Part shown: positions 27,457 to 37,739 of the stretch, one piece after another | Layout: each line of letters opens with the position of its first letter | Numbering within the stretch: the first letter of the stretch is position 1 | Source of the DNA: Gluconobacter wancherniae NBRC 103581 | GTDB lineage: Bacteria > Pseudomonadota > Alphaproteobacteria > Acetobacterales > Acetobacteraceae | Direction: 5' to 3' | DNA: 64,000 nt | NCBI RefSeq assembly: GCF_007988885.1 | Contig: NZ_BJUZ01000001.1 | Coordinates: forward strand, 558,001-622,000 | The notes under the pieces: model-generated | The model's input: the letters and a program-made list of their open reading frames with translations, nothing else | Told to the model about the DNA's origin: nothing | Database searches by the model: none | Made by a program: the position numbers and the translations under genes

Positions 27457-28554
27457 TCAGAGAGGGCGGGTTTCCTGTCCGGATCGCCAGCGCGGCGTAT
27501 TGATGGCGATCCATCGCCTGAGAGCGAGCGTTGCGTTGAGCGGCGGTGTTGCTCGCGAAAGAAGGGGGGCTGCATTGGCCCCGTCAGCCAGCGAGAAATG
27601 GCGTAATTCAGCCCAGTGCCGCATGCCACTATCCGCGACCGCGAGCGCGCAGGCTTTGCGCCATTGCATCACCACATCCGGGGGCGTGAGCATGGGAAGG
27701 GCGACAGTGACTGCGGTGTCCGTGCTGGAAGAAACACCCTGCCATGCCTGATAGAGAAGGCCTTCAGGCGGTTTTCTGCGAACCTGCTGGTATGCTTCCA
27801 GAAAATTCGGGATCTGCTCAGCTTGGATATCCGAGATGTCTCCGGTCTGGTATAGCGGAGCTGTGCCAGCGGGAAGAGATTTCAGCACTTCTGCCAGCGG
27901 GATATTCATCGTGCATGGCGAGATCTGGACAGCATCGACCGTGCCATCCCGAAGCGCTGCGAGTGCCTGTTCCGCACTGACAAAGCCTGGGACGGGAATG
28001 GGGCGCATGCCAAGCAGGGTCAGGCCGAGCATCGCAGAGAGCTCGGGGCCGCTTGCGCGCGACACAGCCAGGCGAACCGAATGGTTATGGAAAAAACCTT
28101 CGATCCGCATCCGGAAGCTCCGACGCATCTCGATACGGCCAACGACCACAGTGGCCGTCCGGGCGAGCATGAGGGGGATCCAGCGCCCGAAATCATAATG
28201 GACGCGAGAATCGCCTGTCAGGGATGCCAAAAGTGTTGCGCCGGGAACCACAATGGCTGTTCTGCCATCAGGTGCTTCATTGGCATCAAAGAGATTGGCT
28301 GCTGTAACGCCGTCCTGCCCGAGGTCTGGCTGAAGCTGGATAGGTGTATCGAGGCCGAGTCCTTTGGAGATCGGACCTTCTGCCAGTTCACCAAACTGTC
28401 CCGGGATGGAGGCAAGTGTTCCACCGAGCAGCAGTTTTGCTTCTGGTAGTGTGCTGGCGTTTGCCGTTTTTCCCAGAGCCGATGCAACGGTCAGTGCTCC
28501 AAAAGACTGAAGACACTGGCGGCGCGTTGCGAGGGGAAGGCGTCTGAATGTCAC
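27457..28554 (-). CDS. Bug/TctC-like periplasmic solute-binding protein with Tat-type signal
   Basis: 365 residues. The N-terminus has [19 protein letters not shown], a twin-arginine pattern before a mild hydrophobic core. The body resembles the Bug/TctC family of tripartite tricarboxylate transporters: a glycine-rich turn followed by [16 protein letters not shown] and later [19 protein letters not shown]. Similarity is modest, and no TctA/TctB membrane genes are nearby, which is common for Bug proteins. It starts at GTG 28554 overlapping the hemF stop (GTGA), so it is translationally coupled to hemF; the functional link is unclear. Its 3' end converges on smr with five bases between. Confidence 0.6.
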   Translation of the reverse strand: MTFRRLPLATRRQCLQSFGALTVASALGKTANASTLPEAKLLLGGTLASIPGQFGELAEGPISKGLGLDTPIQLQPDLGQDGVTAANLFDANEAPDGRTAIVVPGATLLASLTGDSRVHYDFGRWIPLMLARTATVVVGRIEMRRSFRMRIEGFFHNHSVRLAVSRASGPELSAMLGLTLLGMRPIPVPGFVSAEQALAALRDGTVDAVQISPCTMNIPLAEVLKSLPAGTAPLYQTGDISDIQAEQIPNFLEAYQQVRRKPPEGLLYQAWQGVSSSTDTAVTVALPMLTPPDVVMQWRKACALAVADSGMRHWAELRHFSLADGANAAPLLSRATPPLNATLALRRWIAINTPRWRSGQETRPL

Positions 28555-29468
28555 GGCCAGCGGACTTCCGGAGGCATGCTCATGAGAATAGCCTCCGTGT
28601 TGCCGCCGGTTTTCAGGCCAAACAGGGTCCCACGATCATGCAGGAGGTTGAACTCCACATAACGTCCGCGGCGGATAAGCTGCGCGTTGCGATCTTCTTC
28701 CGTCCACGGCGCGAACATGCGTCGACGCACGACGGCAGGATATGAATCGTGAAACGCAAGTCCGACATCACGCGTGAACGTGAAGTCGAGGTTTGCATCT
28801 CCTGTAAAGAGGCGATCATAGAATATGCCCCCAAGGCCACGGGGCTCGTTGCGATGGTGCAGATGGAAGTAGTTGTCACACCACTCTTTAAAGCGTGGAT
28901 AATGCTCCGGATCGTGGCGCGCACAGGCGTTTTCGAATGCAGAGTGGAAAAGAGCGGCATCGCTGATGGCTTCCGCGCTCTCCGGGAACATCGGTGTGAT
29001 GTCTCCACCACCGCCAAACCAGCCCTTGGACGTAATGATCATACGCGTATTAAAATGCGCGGCGGATACATGTGGATTGCAGGGGTGTGCGACAAGCGAA
29101 ATGCCTGTTGCAAAGAAGCGGGGGTCGTCGTCAGTTCCGCCGATCTGCTTACGGAATTCCGGAGAGAATTCTCCGAAAACGGTTGAGACGTTTACACCGA
29201 CTTTTTCGAATACACGCCCGCGCATAACGGACATGACACCACTCCCGCCTTCGGAGCGATCCCAGGGCGTGCGCTCGAAACGACCGGCTTGTGTCCGATT
29301 GTTCAGAACCTGCGAATTGCCTTCAACGGCTTCATCTTCGAGTTTTTCGTATGATGCGCAGATACGGTCACGCAGAGACTCAAACCAGGCCTGTGCCTGT
29401 AGCTTGAGTGCATCATGCGGGACCTCGGGGCGGATAAGCTCGGCAAAACTTGGACTGATTTGATCCAT
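28551..29468 (-). CDS. hemF: Oxygen-dependent coproporphyrinogen III oxidase
   Basis: 305 residues. Converts coproporphyrinogen III to protoporphyrinogen IX using O2. The signatures are [43 protein letters not shown] and [35 protein letters not shown] near the C-terminus, all complete. Cytosolic dimeric enzyme. It fits an obligately aerobic acetic acid bacterium. It is the first gene of a two-gene unit with the Bug-like protein and is divergent from mtnP with about 240 bp between. Confidence 0.98.
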   Translation of the reverse strand: MDQISPSFAELIRPEVPHDALKLQAQAWFESLRDRICASYEKLEDEAVEGNSQVLNNRTQAGRFERTPWDRSEGGSGVMSVMRGRVFEKVGVNVSTVFGEFSPEFRKQIGGTDDDPRFFATGISLVAHPCNPHVSAAHFNTRMIITSKGWFGGGGDITPMFPESAEAISDAALFHSAFENACARHDPEHYPRFKEWCDNYFHLHHRNEPRGLGGIFYDRLFTGDANLDFTFTRDVGLAFHDSYPAVVRRRMFAPWTEEDRNAQLIRRGRYVEFNLLHDRGTLFGLKTGGNTEAILMSMPPEVRWP

Positions 29469-29711
29469 TTTTCTCTGTTCCCCGCCATTCAGGACGAAAT
29501 CAATTAGCCGGTGAGGCTTAACAAATTACGCCACTTTCGAACAGTTGGCTGTGTCACATATCTGACGCCGGTTTGCGGCGTGATCATGGCCATCAATTCT
29601 TCCCATTTCGTGAATGGATTTCAATTTGATGGTTTTCCTGTGACGGGCTTGCAGATTTCTGCTGCGCATGTTCCTGAACGTCTTTTCTGCGGACCCATAT
29701 GATCGGGGAGA

Positions 29712-30608
29712 ATGCACGTGTCTTCTGAAAATGAAATCCAGCCGGTCATTGGCGTGATCGGTGGCTCTGGGCTCTATGATATTGACGGCCTGGAAAACAA
29801 GCAGTGGCGTCGGGTGGAGACGCCGTGGGGCGATGCCTCCGACGAGCTGCTGTTCGGAACACTTGATGGCGTTCAGTGCGTATTTCTTCCGCGTCATGGA
29901 AGGGGCCATCCGATCCCGCCATCACGCCTGAACTATCGCGCGAATATTGATGCTCTCAAGCGTTCGGGTGTGACAGACATTCTGTCACTCTCCGCTGTGG
30001 GTTCTCTTAAGGAAGAACTTCCCCCGGGACGCTTCGTGCTGGTTGATCAGTTCATCGACCGCAGTTTTGCTCGTGAAAAGAGCTTTTTTGATACGGGCTG
30101 CGTGGCTCATGTCGGTATGGCAGATCCCGTTTCAGGCCGGTTGCTGGATATTCTCGGCACCGAAGCAGAGAAGCTGGGTATTCCTGTCACGCGTGGCGGA
30201 ACGTATATCGTTATGGAAGGCCCGCAGTTCTCGACGCGTGCTGAAAGCGAACTTTACCGTTCATGGGGCTGTTCTGTCGTGGGTATGACAAACATGCCCG
30301 AGGCCAAGCTCGCGCGTGAAGCTGAGATGAATTACGCGACTGTCGCCATGGTGACGGATTATGACTGCTGGCACACCGAGCATGACAGCGTGACGGTTGA
30401 GGGCGTCGTGAAGGTCATGAAAGGGAACGCCGACAATGCGCGTCGCCTCGTCAAGGCTGCAATTCCTGTTCTTGGACAGCGTCGTGCGCTTTGTCCGTCT
30501 GGTGCAGAGCGTGCTCTGGATTATGCCATCATCACGGCGCCGGAAGCGCGTGACCCAGCACTCGTCGCGAAGCTGGACGCCGTTGCGGGACGTGTGCTGA
30601 ACGGCTGA
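29712..30608 (+). CDS. mtnP: S-methyl-5'-thioadenosine phosphorylase
   Basis: 298 residues. It begins IGVIGGSGLYDIDGLENKQW, has FLPRHGRGHPIPPSRLNYRANIDALK (phosphate site), YIVMEGPQFSTRAESELYRSWG and VGMTNMPEAKLAREAEM (purine and methylthioribose site), then VTDYDCWH, as in trimeric MTA phosphorylases. It splits methylthioadenosine to adenine and methylthioribose-1-phosphate in methionine salvage. GGGGAG lies too close to ATG 29712; GTG 29718, seven bases downstream of it, may be the real start. A hairpin follows the stop. Confidence 0.95.
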   Translation: MHVSSENEIQPVIGVIGGSGLYDIDGLENKQWRRVETPWGDASDELLFGTLDGVQCVFLPRHGRGHPIPPSRLNYRANIDALKRSGVTDILSLSAVGSLKEELPPGRFVLVDQFIDRSFAREKSFFDTGCVAHVGMADPVSGRLLDILGTEAEKLGIPVTRGGTYIVMEGPQFSTRAESELYRSWGCSVVGMTNMPEAKLAREAEMNYATVAMVTDYDCWHTEHDSVTVEGVVKVMKGNADNARRLVKAAIPVLGQRRALCPSGAERALDYAIITAPEARDPALVAKLDAVAGRVLNG

Positions 30609-30610
30609 AT

Positions 30611-30642
30611 AAAAAGGCCCCACTCAAGAGAGATGGGGCCTT
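30611..30642. terminator. Bidirectional terminator between mtnP and the DUF2934 gene
   Basis: AAGGCCCCA (30614-30622) pairs with TGGGGCCTT (30634-30642). On the minus strand the stem is followed by TTTTT, serving the DUF2934 gene; on the plus strand only TT follows, so it is weaker for mtnP. Confidence 0.85.
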
Positions 30643-30655
30643 GGGGAGGGGCTGG

Positions 30656-31042
30656 TCAGGGCCCTTCCTGCTTTTCATCGATTTGTGCGTAGCCGGGTTG
30701 TCCGTGTTGCGCGCTTTCGTCTTTCATCAGTTCAGCTTCTTCCTTGCGGTCCGCGACCGGGAAGTGGCGCTGATCGCCTTGATCCGTTGAACGCTCTGGA
30801 AATTCGCCAAGATTTTCCTGAAGGCGGGCGTTTTCGATCTGCACATCCGCAAGCTCCGGATCTGGAAGATCTTTCACATTCACGCCACGTGGCACGCCCT
30901 TGATGGAGATAAGATCCTCAGCGCGTTCCATATATGCTTCAGGGCCACCCTCTGGCCGCCCTTCGGATTCCCATAGCAGTTTTGCTTCAGCTTTGATGGC
31001 AGCGTCACGTTTAGCATTCGGGGCTAATGGATTGTCTGACAT
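30656..31042 (-). CDS. DUF2934 domain protein
   Basis: 128 residues, very acidic and hydrophilic, probably partly disordered. Near the N-terminus AIKAEAKLLWESEGRPEGGPEAYMERAEDLI matches the short DUF2934 helix-turn-helix-like motif (LWExEGRPEG). The tail is rich in Glu, Gln and Asp. Function unknown; many DUF2934 proteins are stress-related in alphaproteobacteria, which is inference here. It shares a bidirectional terminator with mtnP and lies 57 bp from the dienelactone hydrolase gene, transcribed in the same direction. Confidence 0.8.
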   Translation of the reverse strand: MSDNPLAPNAKRDAAIKAEAKLLWESEGRPEGGPEAYMERAEDLISIKGVPRGVNVKDLPDPELADVQIENARLQENLGEFPERSTDQGDQRHFPVADRKEEAELMKDESAQHGQPGYAQIDEKQEGP

Positions 31043-31099
31043 GTCTGGAGATCCTGTATGATCGTTTGTGGAAGAATAGGGTCTGGCACGGCTGTCCGG

Positions 31100-31828
31100 C
31101 TATGCAGATGTCGCTTTGTGGGAGAGGTGTTCTTTCAAAAAGTTCAGACTGCGTGACCATGCGAGATCACGGGCGTCCTGATTGAAACTTGGTCGCTGCG
31201 GGCATCCGAAACCATGTCCGGCATCGTCATAAACGAAGACTTCTATTTCAGGTCTGCGCTGGCGTATCGCCTGAACATCCGAATGTGGGATGGATTCGTC
31301 TTCACCGCCAAAGTGCAACTGAACCGGGCAGTGTGGGGCTGTATCGCAATGATTGGCGATCCCTCCACCATACCAGCCCACTGCTGCATCAAAGTTGTGA
31401 TGCCGAACTGCTGCCAACCAAGCGATAAGGCCACCCCAGCAAAAACCGATAATGCCCACCACACGGTGTGGATTGCCTTTTCGAAGTTCCTCGGCGCAGG
31501 CAGCAATATCTTCCTGTAAGGATTCCGGGTAAATTCGGCTTCTGAGGTCGAGGCCCTCTTTTAGTCCTGTTTCATTATAAGCGAGCACGGCATGCGGCTT
31601 GACGCGGTCGAACAGGGCAGGGGCGAGGACATGATATCCTTTCGCGGCAAGCTCTGCACAGACTGTAAGAATATGATCAGTAAGGCCGAATATTTCCTGC
31701 ACCACGACGACCGAGTGTGGTGCGTCACGCGAGCCGACTTCCCATGCTTCAAATGAATGACCATCGCGTGCGGTTAGCGTTATTTTGCGCCCGTCTGCGG
31801 GGTGGTCTTTGTCGCTTTTCTGGTTCAT
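31100..31828 (-). CDS. Dienelactone hydrolase family protein
   Basis: 242 residues. Alpha/beta hydrolase with a cysteine nucleophile in GIIGFCWGGLIAW (GxCxG), an Asp in FGGEDESIPHSDV and the catalytic His in VYDDAGHGFGCPQRP, the complete dienelactone hydrolase triad. The N-terminal VVVVQEIFGLTDHI is typical of carboxymethylenebutenolidase-like proteins. Cytosolic. No aromatic degradation genes are near, so the true substrate is open. Divergent from the small DUF4169 gene with 43 bp between. Confidence 0.93.
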   Translation of the reverse strand: MNQKSDKDHPADGRKITLTARDGHSFEAWEVGSRDAPHSVVVVQEIFGLTDHILTVCAELAAKGYHVLAPALFDRVKPHAVLAYNETGLKEGLDLRSRIYPESLQEDIAACAEELRKGNPHRVVGIIGFCWGGLIAWLAAVRHHNFDAAVGWYGGGIANHCDTAPHCPVQLHFGGEDESIPHSDVQAIRQRRPEIEVFVYDDAGHGFGCPQRPSFNQDARDLAWSRSLNFLKEHLSHKATSA

Positions 31829-31871
31829 TGCTGTTGCCCGTTACTCAAAAGATGCCGGAAAGGCATGACTT

Positions 31872-32081
31872 ATGAACGACGTCATAAATCTCCGTAGGGA
31901 ACGTAAACGTCGCAAAGCGGATGAGGATGCGAAAAAGGCTGAGACCAATCGCGTTCTTTTCGGCAGAACGAAAGCACAAAGGCTTTCTGAGGAAGCGGAA
32001 AAATCTCGTGTATCCGGCCTGCTGGATGGCAAGAAGTTGGACGATAAAAAAATCTCTCTTGGGCAAGGCGAGAGTTCTTGA
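31872..32081 (+). CDS. DUF4169 family protein
   Basis: 69 residues, strongly basic and helical: MNDVINLRRERKRRKADEDA, then NRVLFGRTKAQRLSEEAEKSR and a final LLDGKKLDD. The INLRRxRK start, the NRxxFGRTKAxR centre and the DGxxL end define DUF4169, a small alphaproteobacterial family of unknown role. The groESL promoter -35 box overlaps its stop codon, so transcription into groESL from this gene is also possible. Confidence 0.88.
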   Translation: MNDVINLRRERKRRKADEDAKKAETNRVLFGRTKAQRLSEEAEKSRVSGLLDGKKLDDKKISLGQGESS

Positions 32082-32106
32082 CGGAGTGCGACTGGAGCAC
32101 TACCTC
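32078..32106 (+). promoter_or_regulatory. Probable groESL promoter
   Basis: TTGACG (32078-32083) and TACCTC (32101-32106) are 17 bp apart. The -35 is close to consensus and CTTGA also fits a heat-shock sigma factor; the -10 is poor for sigma-70 but C-rich as in alphaproteobacterial RpoH promoters. The CIRCE element begins two bases later, at the expected transcription start. Confidence 0.55.
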
Positions 32107-32107
32107 G

Positions 32108-32134
32108 TTAGCACTCTCGTTATGAGAGTGCCAA
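32108..32134 (+). promoter_or_regulatory. CIRCE operator (HrcA binding site) of groESL
   Basis: TTAGCACTC (32108-32116), nine-base spacer, GAGTGCCAA (32126-32134). The inverted repeat matches the CIRCE consensus with one change (C for T) in the right arm. It lies about 80 bp upstream of groES, so groESL is repressed by HrcA; hrcA itself is not in the window. Confidence 0.95.
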
Positions 32135-32212
32135 TCAACGCGCTGCAGTCCTGAGCGCGGAAACCCGGTTGTGTCGCTTTGAACAAGGACATGACCTAAA
32201 ATGGAGCGATCC

Positions 32213-32503
32213 ATGACGAATTTTCGTCCCCTACATGACCGTGTTGTGGTCCGTCGTCTGACCGGCGAAGAGAAGACCGCAGGCGGGATCATCATTCCGG
32301 ACACCGCCAAGGAAAAGCCAATGGAAGGCGAAATCGTCTCCGTAGGCCCCGGCGCACGCAACGAGCAGGGCCAGATCGTGGCACTGGACGTTAAGGCTGG
32401 TGACAAGGTGCTGTTCGGCAAATGGTCCGGCACCGAGGTGAAGATCAACGGTGAAGAACTGCTGATCATGAAAGAGAGCGACATTATGGGCGTGATCGGC
32501 TGA
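32213..32503 (+). CDS. groES: Co-chaperonin GroES
   Basis: 96 residues from ATG 32213 ([15 protein letters not shown]), with GGAG upstream; the frame also opens four codons earlier. The mobile loop region [29 protein letters not shown] and the C-terminal [19 protein letters not shown] are canonical. It caps GroEL as a heptamer. It is the first gene of the groESL operon, 50 bp before groEL, and is controlled by the CIRCE element upstream. Confidence 0.99.
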   Translation: MTNFRPLHDRVVVRRLTGEEKTAGGIIIPDTAKEKPMEGEIVSVGPGARNEQGQIVALDVKAGDKVLFGKWSGTEVKINGEELLIMKESDIMGVIG

Positions 32504-32532
32504 TTTCAGCCGCCCCCATTCGTCTCTACTGA

Positions 32533-34197
<1,665 letters not shown>

Positions 34198-34264
34198 GGA
34201 AGTTCATCGCCTTCCCTGCCTCTGCGAAAGCATGGGTAGGGGAGCTTCCTGTTACAGGGAACTT

Positions 34265-34303
34265 AAAAAGCCGCTTTCCCCGCAGTTGGGAAGGCGGCTT
34301 TTT
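34265..34303 (+). terminator. Rho-independent terminator after groEL
   Basis: AAAAAGCCGC...TTCCC pairs with GGGAA...GGCGGCTTTTT, a long stem with a short loop around 34281-34287 and one bulge, followed by TTTTT. A-tract and T-tract on both sides make it work in both directions. Confidence 0.9.
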
Positions 34304-34660
34304 CATTTCGAAATTTCTGAAATAGATCAGATTGATCTGTAGAATTCCGTCATTTTCAGGGTGTATTTTTGAATTTCGAAGATGAATTTAGGTCTTGTGT
34401 ATCAATGTATAAATTTTGATTGGCATGTGAAAAGTAATAATCAATTCGAATCGAATTCGATACAAATAATTACGCGTTAATTTTCATTGTGATATCAATT
34501 CAAAATAATTTTTTGTGTTTTTGATGCAACAGAATGTCTTTAATAGCACAGCAATGCCGACCTAAGTTTCATCCCGGTATTGCAACGTAAGATTTCCACT
34601 GTCACTTTCCGAACCATTCCGGATGCAAATCCGTCAACATATCGATCGCGAAAGTCACTA
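34304..34660 (+). promoter_or_regulatory. AT-rich intergenic region upstream of the TonB-dependent receptor
   Basis: From about 34310 to 34550 the sequence is much richer in A and T than the rest of the window. It contains the perfect palindrome ATCGAATTCGAT (34450-34461), an inverted repeat AGATCA-GAT-TGATCT (34324-34338) and repeated AATTT/TTCGAA words. No ORF or RNA gene was recognised. Such a stretch suits promoter and repressor or nucleoid-protein binding for the receptor gene that follows. No confident -35/-10 pair was found. Confidence 0.5.
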
Positions 34661-37624
34661 ATGGTAAACTTACGCAACAACCCGCGTTGTGTTGCGCTTC
34701 TGGGTGCAACCATGCTGGCTTCCATGCCTGTGGTTGCCCATGCAGCCGCCGGGGATGCTGTTTCCCACACGCATGTGAAGAAGCATAAGGTTGCCGCTCG
34801 TAAGGCTGCGGCCCCGGCTGCTGCTGCTGCTGCTGCTGTTGGCGCAGGCACGATGGCCAGCCCGATTGCTGCGACACATGCAACACGTGCTGCATATGTT
34901 TCTCCTTCCGCGGCGTTTGAGTCTGTGCCCGCACGTGAAGAGCGTGTCACGGTTACGGGGTCGGCTCTGAGCTCATCGAACAACACGAGCGCCAATCCGG
35001 TTCAGATCATCACGGCAAAGCAGATTAACCAGACTGGCGCTACCACGCTGTCCGACTTTTTTGCTCGTATGCCGTCAATCGGCGGAACAGGTTCGAACAA
35101 CGCTGAAACCAACGGAACGGGTGGTGCAGCTTGCACGGATATCCGTAACCTTGGGTCAAACCGCGTTCTGGTTCTGATCGATGGCAAGCGGACGACCCTT
35201 AATGGTCAGAGCAACTGCGTCGATCTCAATGCCATTCCCGTACAGCAGATTGCCAGCGTCGAAATTCTGAAGGATGGCGGCTCTGAGCTCTACGGTGCTG
35301 ACGCTGTTTCCGGTGTTATCAACATCAAGATGCGTCATGATCTGTCTGACGGAAACATCACGGTTCGTGGTGGTATCACCGGTCGTGGTGACAACCAGAC
35401 AGGCATGATTTCCGGCTACAAGGGCTGGAACTTTGATCACGGCAAGGGCAACCTGACCCTTTTTGGGTCATACATGACGCAGGGCGGTGTCTTGCAGCGT
35501 GATCGTAGCTGGGCCAACCCTGTCCAGCTGTCGAACGCTACATCTGGTTCTCAGACGTTTGGTTCAAGCTACTCCAACTATACCCACGTCACCAACGCGG
35601 CTGGCACGATCAACTCCTCCGTTTCTCCGGACGGCAAGACCGTTGCGCCATGGGGTAGCAACGCCCGCTATCCGTATAATCAGCATCAGAGCCTCCTGAA
35701 CCAGCTTCAGGATTCCAATCTTTCTGGTGATTTCCATTATCAGTTCAACGAGCATGTAAACCTGTATTCCAATGTGATGTATTCACATCGGACCAGTTCG
35801 ACATACATGGCAGCAGAGCCGTTTGACGGATCCGTCCAGCCCAGCACGATGCCGTCCATCCTGACTGTTCCGGCCAATTATCCGGGCAACCCGTTTGGGC
35901 AGGATGTCGATATCACGAAGCGTCTCACAGAATTCGGTGATCGCCGTGATGAGAACGCCACGGACACCGTGACGTCCAAGGTTGGCTTCAACGGTACGAT
36001 TACCCATGGGTGGGACTACGATGTTTCCTATACCTATGGTTCAAGCATGGCGACCGATCACCTTCAGGGCGTTGGATCTTATCCCAGGCTTCTGAATGCG
36101 TATGGTCTTCAGCAGGTTAATCCTTCGAGCGCTACAAGCGCGCTTGTTTACAACCCGAGCGTATGCCCGGCATCCGGTTGCAGCAGCCCCTTTGCTATGC
36201 TGTCTCCGCAGAATGCCGCTTACGCAAATGCTACGACCAACACGCATTCCCAGTATCAGCTGCGTGACTGGAACCTTCGTATCCACAACAATCATGTGGC
36301 GACGATGCCGTGGAAAAACGGTGGAAATCTTGGTATTGCCATGGGCATGGAGCACCGTGGTGAGCAGCTGACCAACACGCCTGATCCACTGATTTCGAGC
36401 GGTCAGAGCCTTACGAACACGGTTCTGCCGACCAGCGGTGGCTTCAACGTGACGGAAGGTTATCTTGAAGGCCAGGCAACGCTGCTGCGTGATGCATTCC
36501 TTGCGAAGGATCTTACGATCGACGCACAGGGGCGCGCTTCCGGTTATAACACGTTTGGAACCGCGAAGAACTGGAAAGCGTCCATCGACTGGGCACCTGT
36601 CCGTGATATCCGTTTCCGCGGAACCATTGGTACATCTTATCGCCAGCCGAGCGTTTATGAGCTCTATGGCGGTCAGTCCATCAGCTACAACCTTGCCAAC
36701 GATCCCTGCGACATGACACAGGTTGGCACTTATGGTGCTGCTGCGGGGACTGTTGCTGCAACATGCGCAAAGCAGGGCATCAACACCAAGACGTTCCAGC
36801 AGTCCGGTACAGGGCAGATTCCGACGCTTGGTGGTGGTAACACGCATCTTGCACCGGAAATCGGACGCACCTACACCTTCGGTACGGTTATCACACCGCA
36901 CTGGATCCCGAACCTCTCCATTTCCGGTGAGTTCTGGCACTACTCCGTCAATCACACGATTGGCGCTCTGCCGACGCAGTACATCCTGAACAACTGCTAT
37001 AATGGCAAAAGCCCAGGTCTGTGCAGCCAGATCAATCGCCTGGCGAATGGTCAGATCAATACGGTTACGGCGAACGACCAGAACACAGGTGCAATGCACA
37101 CAAGCGGCGTCGACTTCGATTTCGATTATCGCTTGCGCGTCTCTCGTCTGGACCTGCTGACCGTTTCGAACAACTTCCAGTATCTGCTGAACTACAGCCA
37201 GCAGCTTGTTCCGGGTGGTGCGTTCTCCAACTACACGGGCGCTCTGCTCTACCAAGGCGGCCCAAATAACGCGAACGCATCTTATGGAATGCCCAAGGTT
37301 CGTGATTACACGACCCTCGGCTGGACTCATGGTGCATTTAGCGTTTCGTACATGCTTCAATTTATTGGTGGCATGCACTGGAATGATTCGACCGAATATC
37401 TGGACTCTGCATCTAATGGACGCATCAAGACACCGATGATGATCCAGCAGGATCTGACGATGAACTACCGTTGGAAGAAGTGGAACTTTGAAGGTGGTAT
37501 CAACAACATCACCAACAAGAACCCTCCTTTCGTAGTCAGTGGCGTTGATAACAGCGCTGGCGCTACGTATGGCAGCTTCTATCAGGGGCGTTACTTCTTC
37601 CTGCAGGCTGGTCTGAACTTCTAA
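34661..37624 (+). CDS. TonB-dependent outer-membrane receptor (OMR type)
   Basis: 987 residues from ATG 34661. Signal peptide at about 1-29 (CVALLGATMLASMPVVAHA), an Ala/Lys-rich extension to about residue 90 that includes a poly-Ala run, a TonB-box-like segment near EERVTVTGSAL, then the plug domain (ANPVQIITAKQINQTGATTLSDFFARMPS ... NRVLVLIDGKRT ... SVEILKDGGSELYGADAVSGVINI). A 22-strand barrel follows, ending in RYFFLQAGLNF with terminal Phe. Ligand unknown (siderophore, vitamin or sugar). No TonB, ExbBD or FecIR genes are near. It sits between its own AT-rich upstream region and a strong terminator. Confidence 0.95.
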   Translation: MVNLRNNPRCVALLGATMLASMPVVAHAAAGDAVSHTHVKKHKVAARKAAAPAAAAAAAVGAGTMASPIAATHATRAAYVSPSAAFESVPAREERVTVTGSALSSSNNTSANPVQIITAKQINQTGATTLSDFFARMPSIGGTGSNNAETNGTGGAACTDIRNLGSNRVLVLIDGKRTTLNGQSNCVDLNAIPVQQIASVEILKDGGSELYGADAVSGVINIKMRHDLSDGNITVRGGITGRGDNQTGMISGYKGWNFDHGKGNLTLFGSYMTQGGVLQRDRSWANPVQLSNATSGSQTFGSSYSNYTHVTNAAGTINSSVSPDGKTVAPWGSNARYPYNQHQSLLNQLQDSNLSGDFHYQFNEHVNLYSNVMYSHRTSSTYMAAEPFDGSVQPSTMPSILTVPANYPGNPFGQDVDITKRLTEFGDRRDENATDTVTSKVGFNGTITHGWDYDVSYTYGSSMATDHLQGVGSYPRLLNAYGLQQVNPSSATSALVYNPSVCPASGCSSPFAMLSPQNAAYANATTNTHSQYQLRDWNLRIHNNHVATMPWKNGGNLGIAMGMEHRGEQLTNTPDPLISSGQSLTNTVLPTSGGFNVTEGYLEGQATLLRDAFLAKDLTIDAQGRASGYNTFGTAKNWKASIDWAPVRDIRFRGTIGTSYRQPSVYELYGGQSISYNLANDPCDMTQVGTYGAAAGTVAATCAKQGINTKTFQQSGTGQIPTLGGGNTHLAPEIGRTYTFGTVITPHWIPNLSISGEFWHYSVNHTIGALPTQYILNNCYNGKSPGLCSQINRLANGQINTVTANDQNTGAMHTSGVDFDFDYRLRVSRLDLLTVSNNFQYLLNYSQQLVPGGAFSNYTGALLYQGGPNNANASYGMPKVRDYTTLGWTHGAFSVSYMLQFIGGMHWNDSTEYLDSASNGRIKTPMMIQQDLTMNYRWKKWNFEGGINNITNKNPPFVVSGVDNSAGATYGSFYQGRYFFLQAGLNF
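34817..34837 (+). repeat. In-frame (GCT)7 trinucleotide repeat
   Basis: Seven perfect GCT units inside the receptor gene encode part of a poly-alanine run just after the signal peptide. Unit length is three, so slippage would lengthen or shorten the linker rather than switch the gene off. Confidence 0.9.
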
Positions 37625-37685
37625 GGCCCGTCAGCAAAGTACGCTTTTGCTAGGCCAGCCATTCAGAATGGCTGGTTGCGCAAAC

Positions 37686-37718
37686 AAAAAACCCCGCCTC
37701 CGTGAGGCGGGGTTTTTT
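37686..37718. terminator. Strong bidirectional terminator between the receptor and dinG genes
   Basis: CCCCGCCTC (37692-37700) pairs with GAGGCGGGG (37704-37712) over a three-base loop, flanked by A6 and T6, so it works in both directions. It serves the two convergent genes. Confidence 0.95.
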
Positions 37719-37739
37719 GTTTTTGGATGAAGCGTTGGT

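Noticed and set aside
29469-29711. Possible SAM/SAH riboswitch upstream of mtnP
   Set aside because: No conserved core or expected helices could be traced; only the divergent promoter region of hemF and mtnP is apparent.
34817-34837. (GCT)7 repeat as a phase-variation switch
   Set aside because: Unit length is three within a coding frame, so changes would not shift the frame.
36041-37378. 445-codon minus-strand frame inside the TonB-dependent receptor
   Set aside because: Opposite a continuous receptor barrel; the product resembles no protein family.
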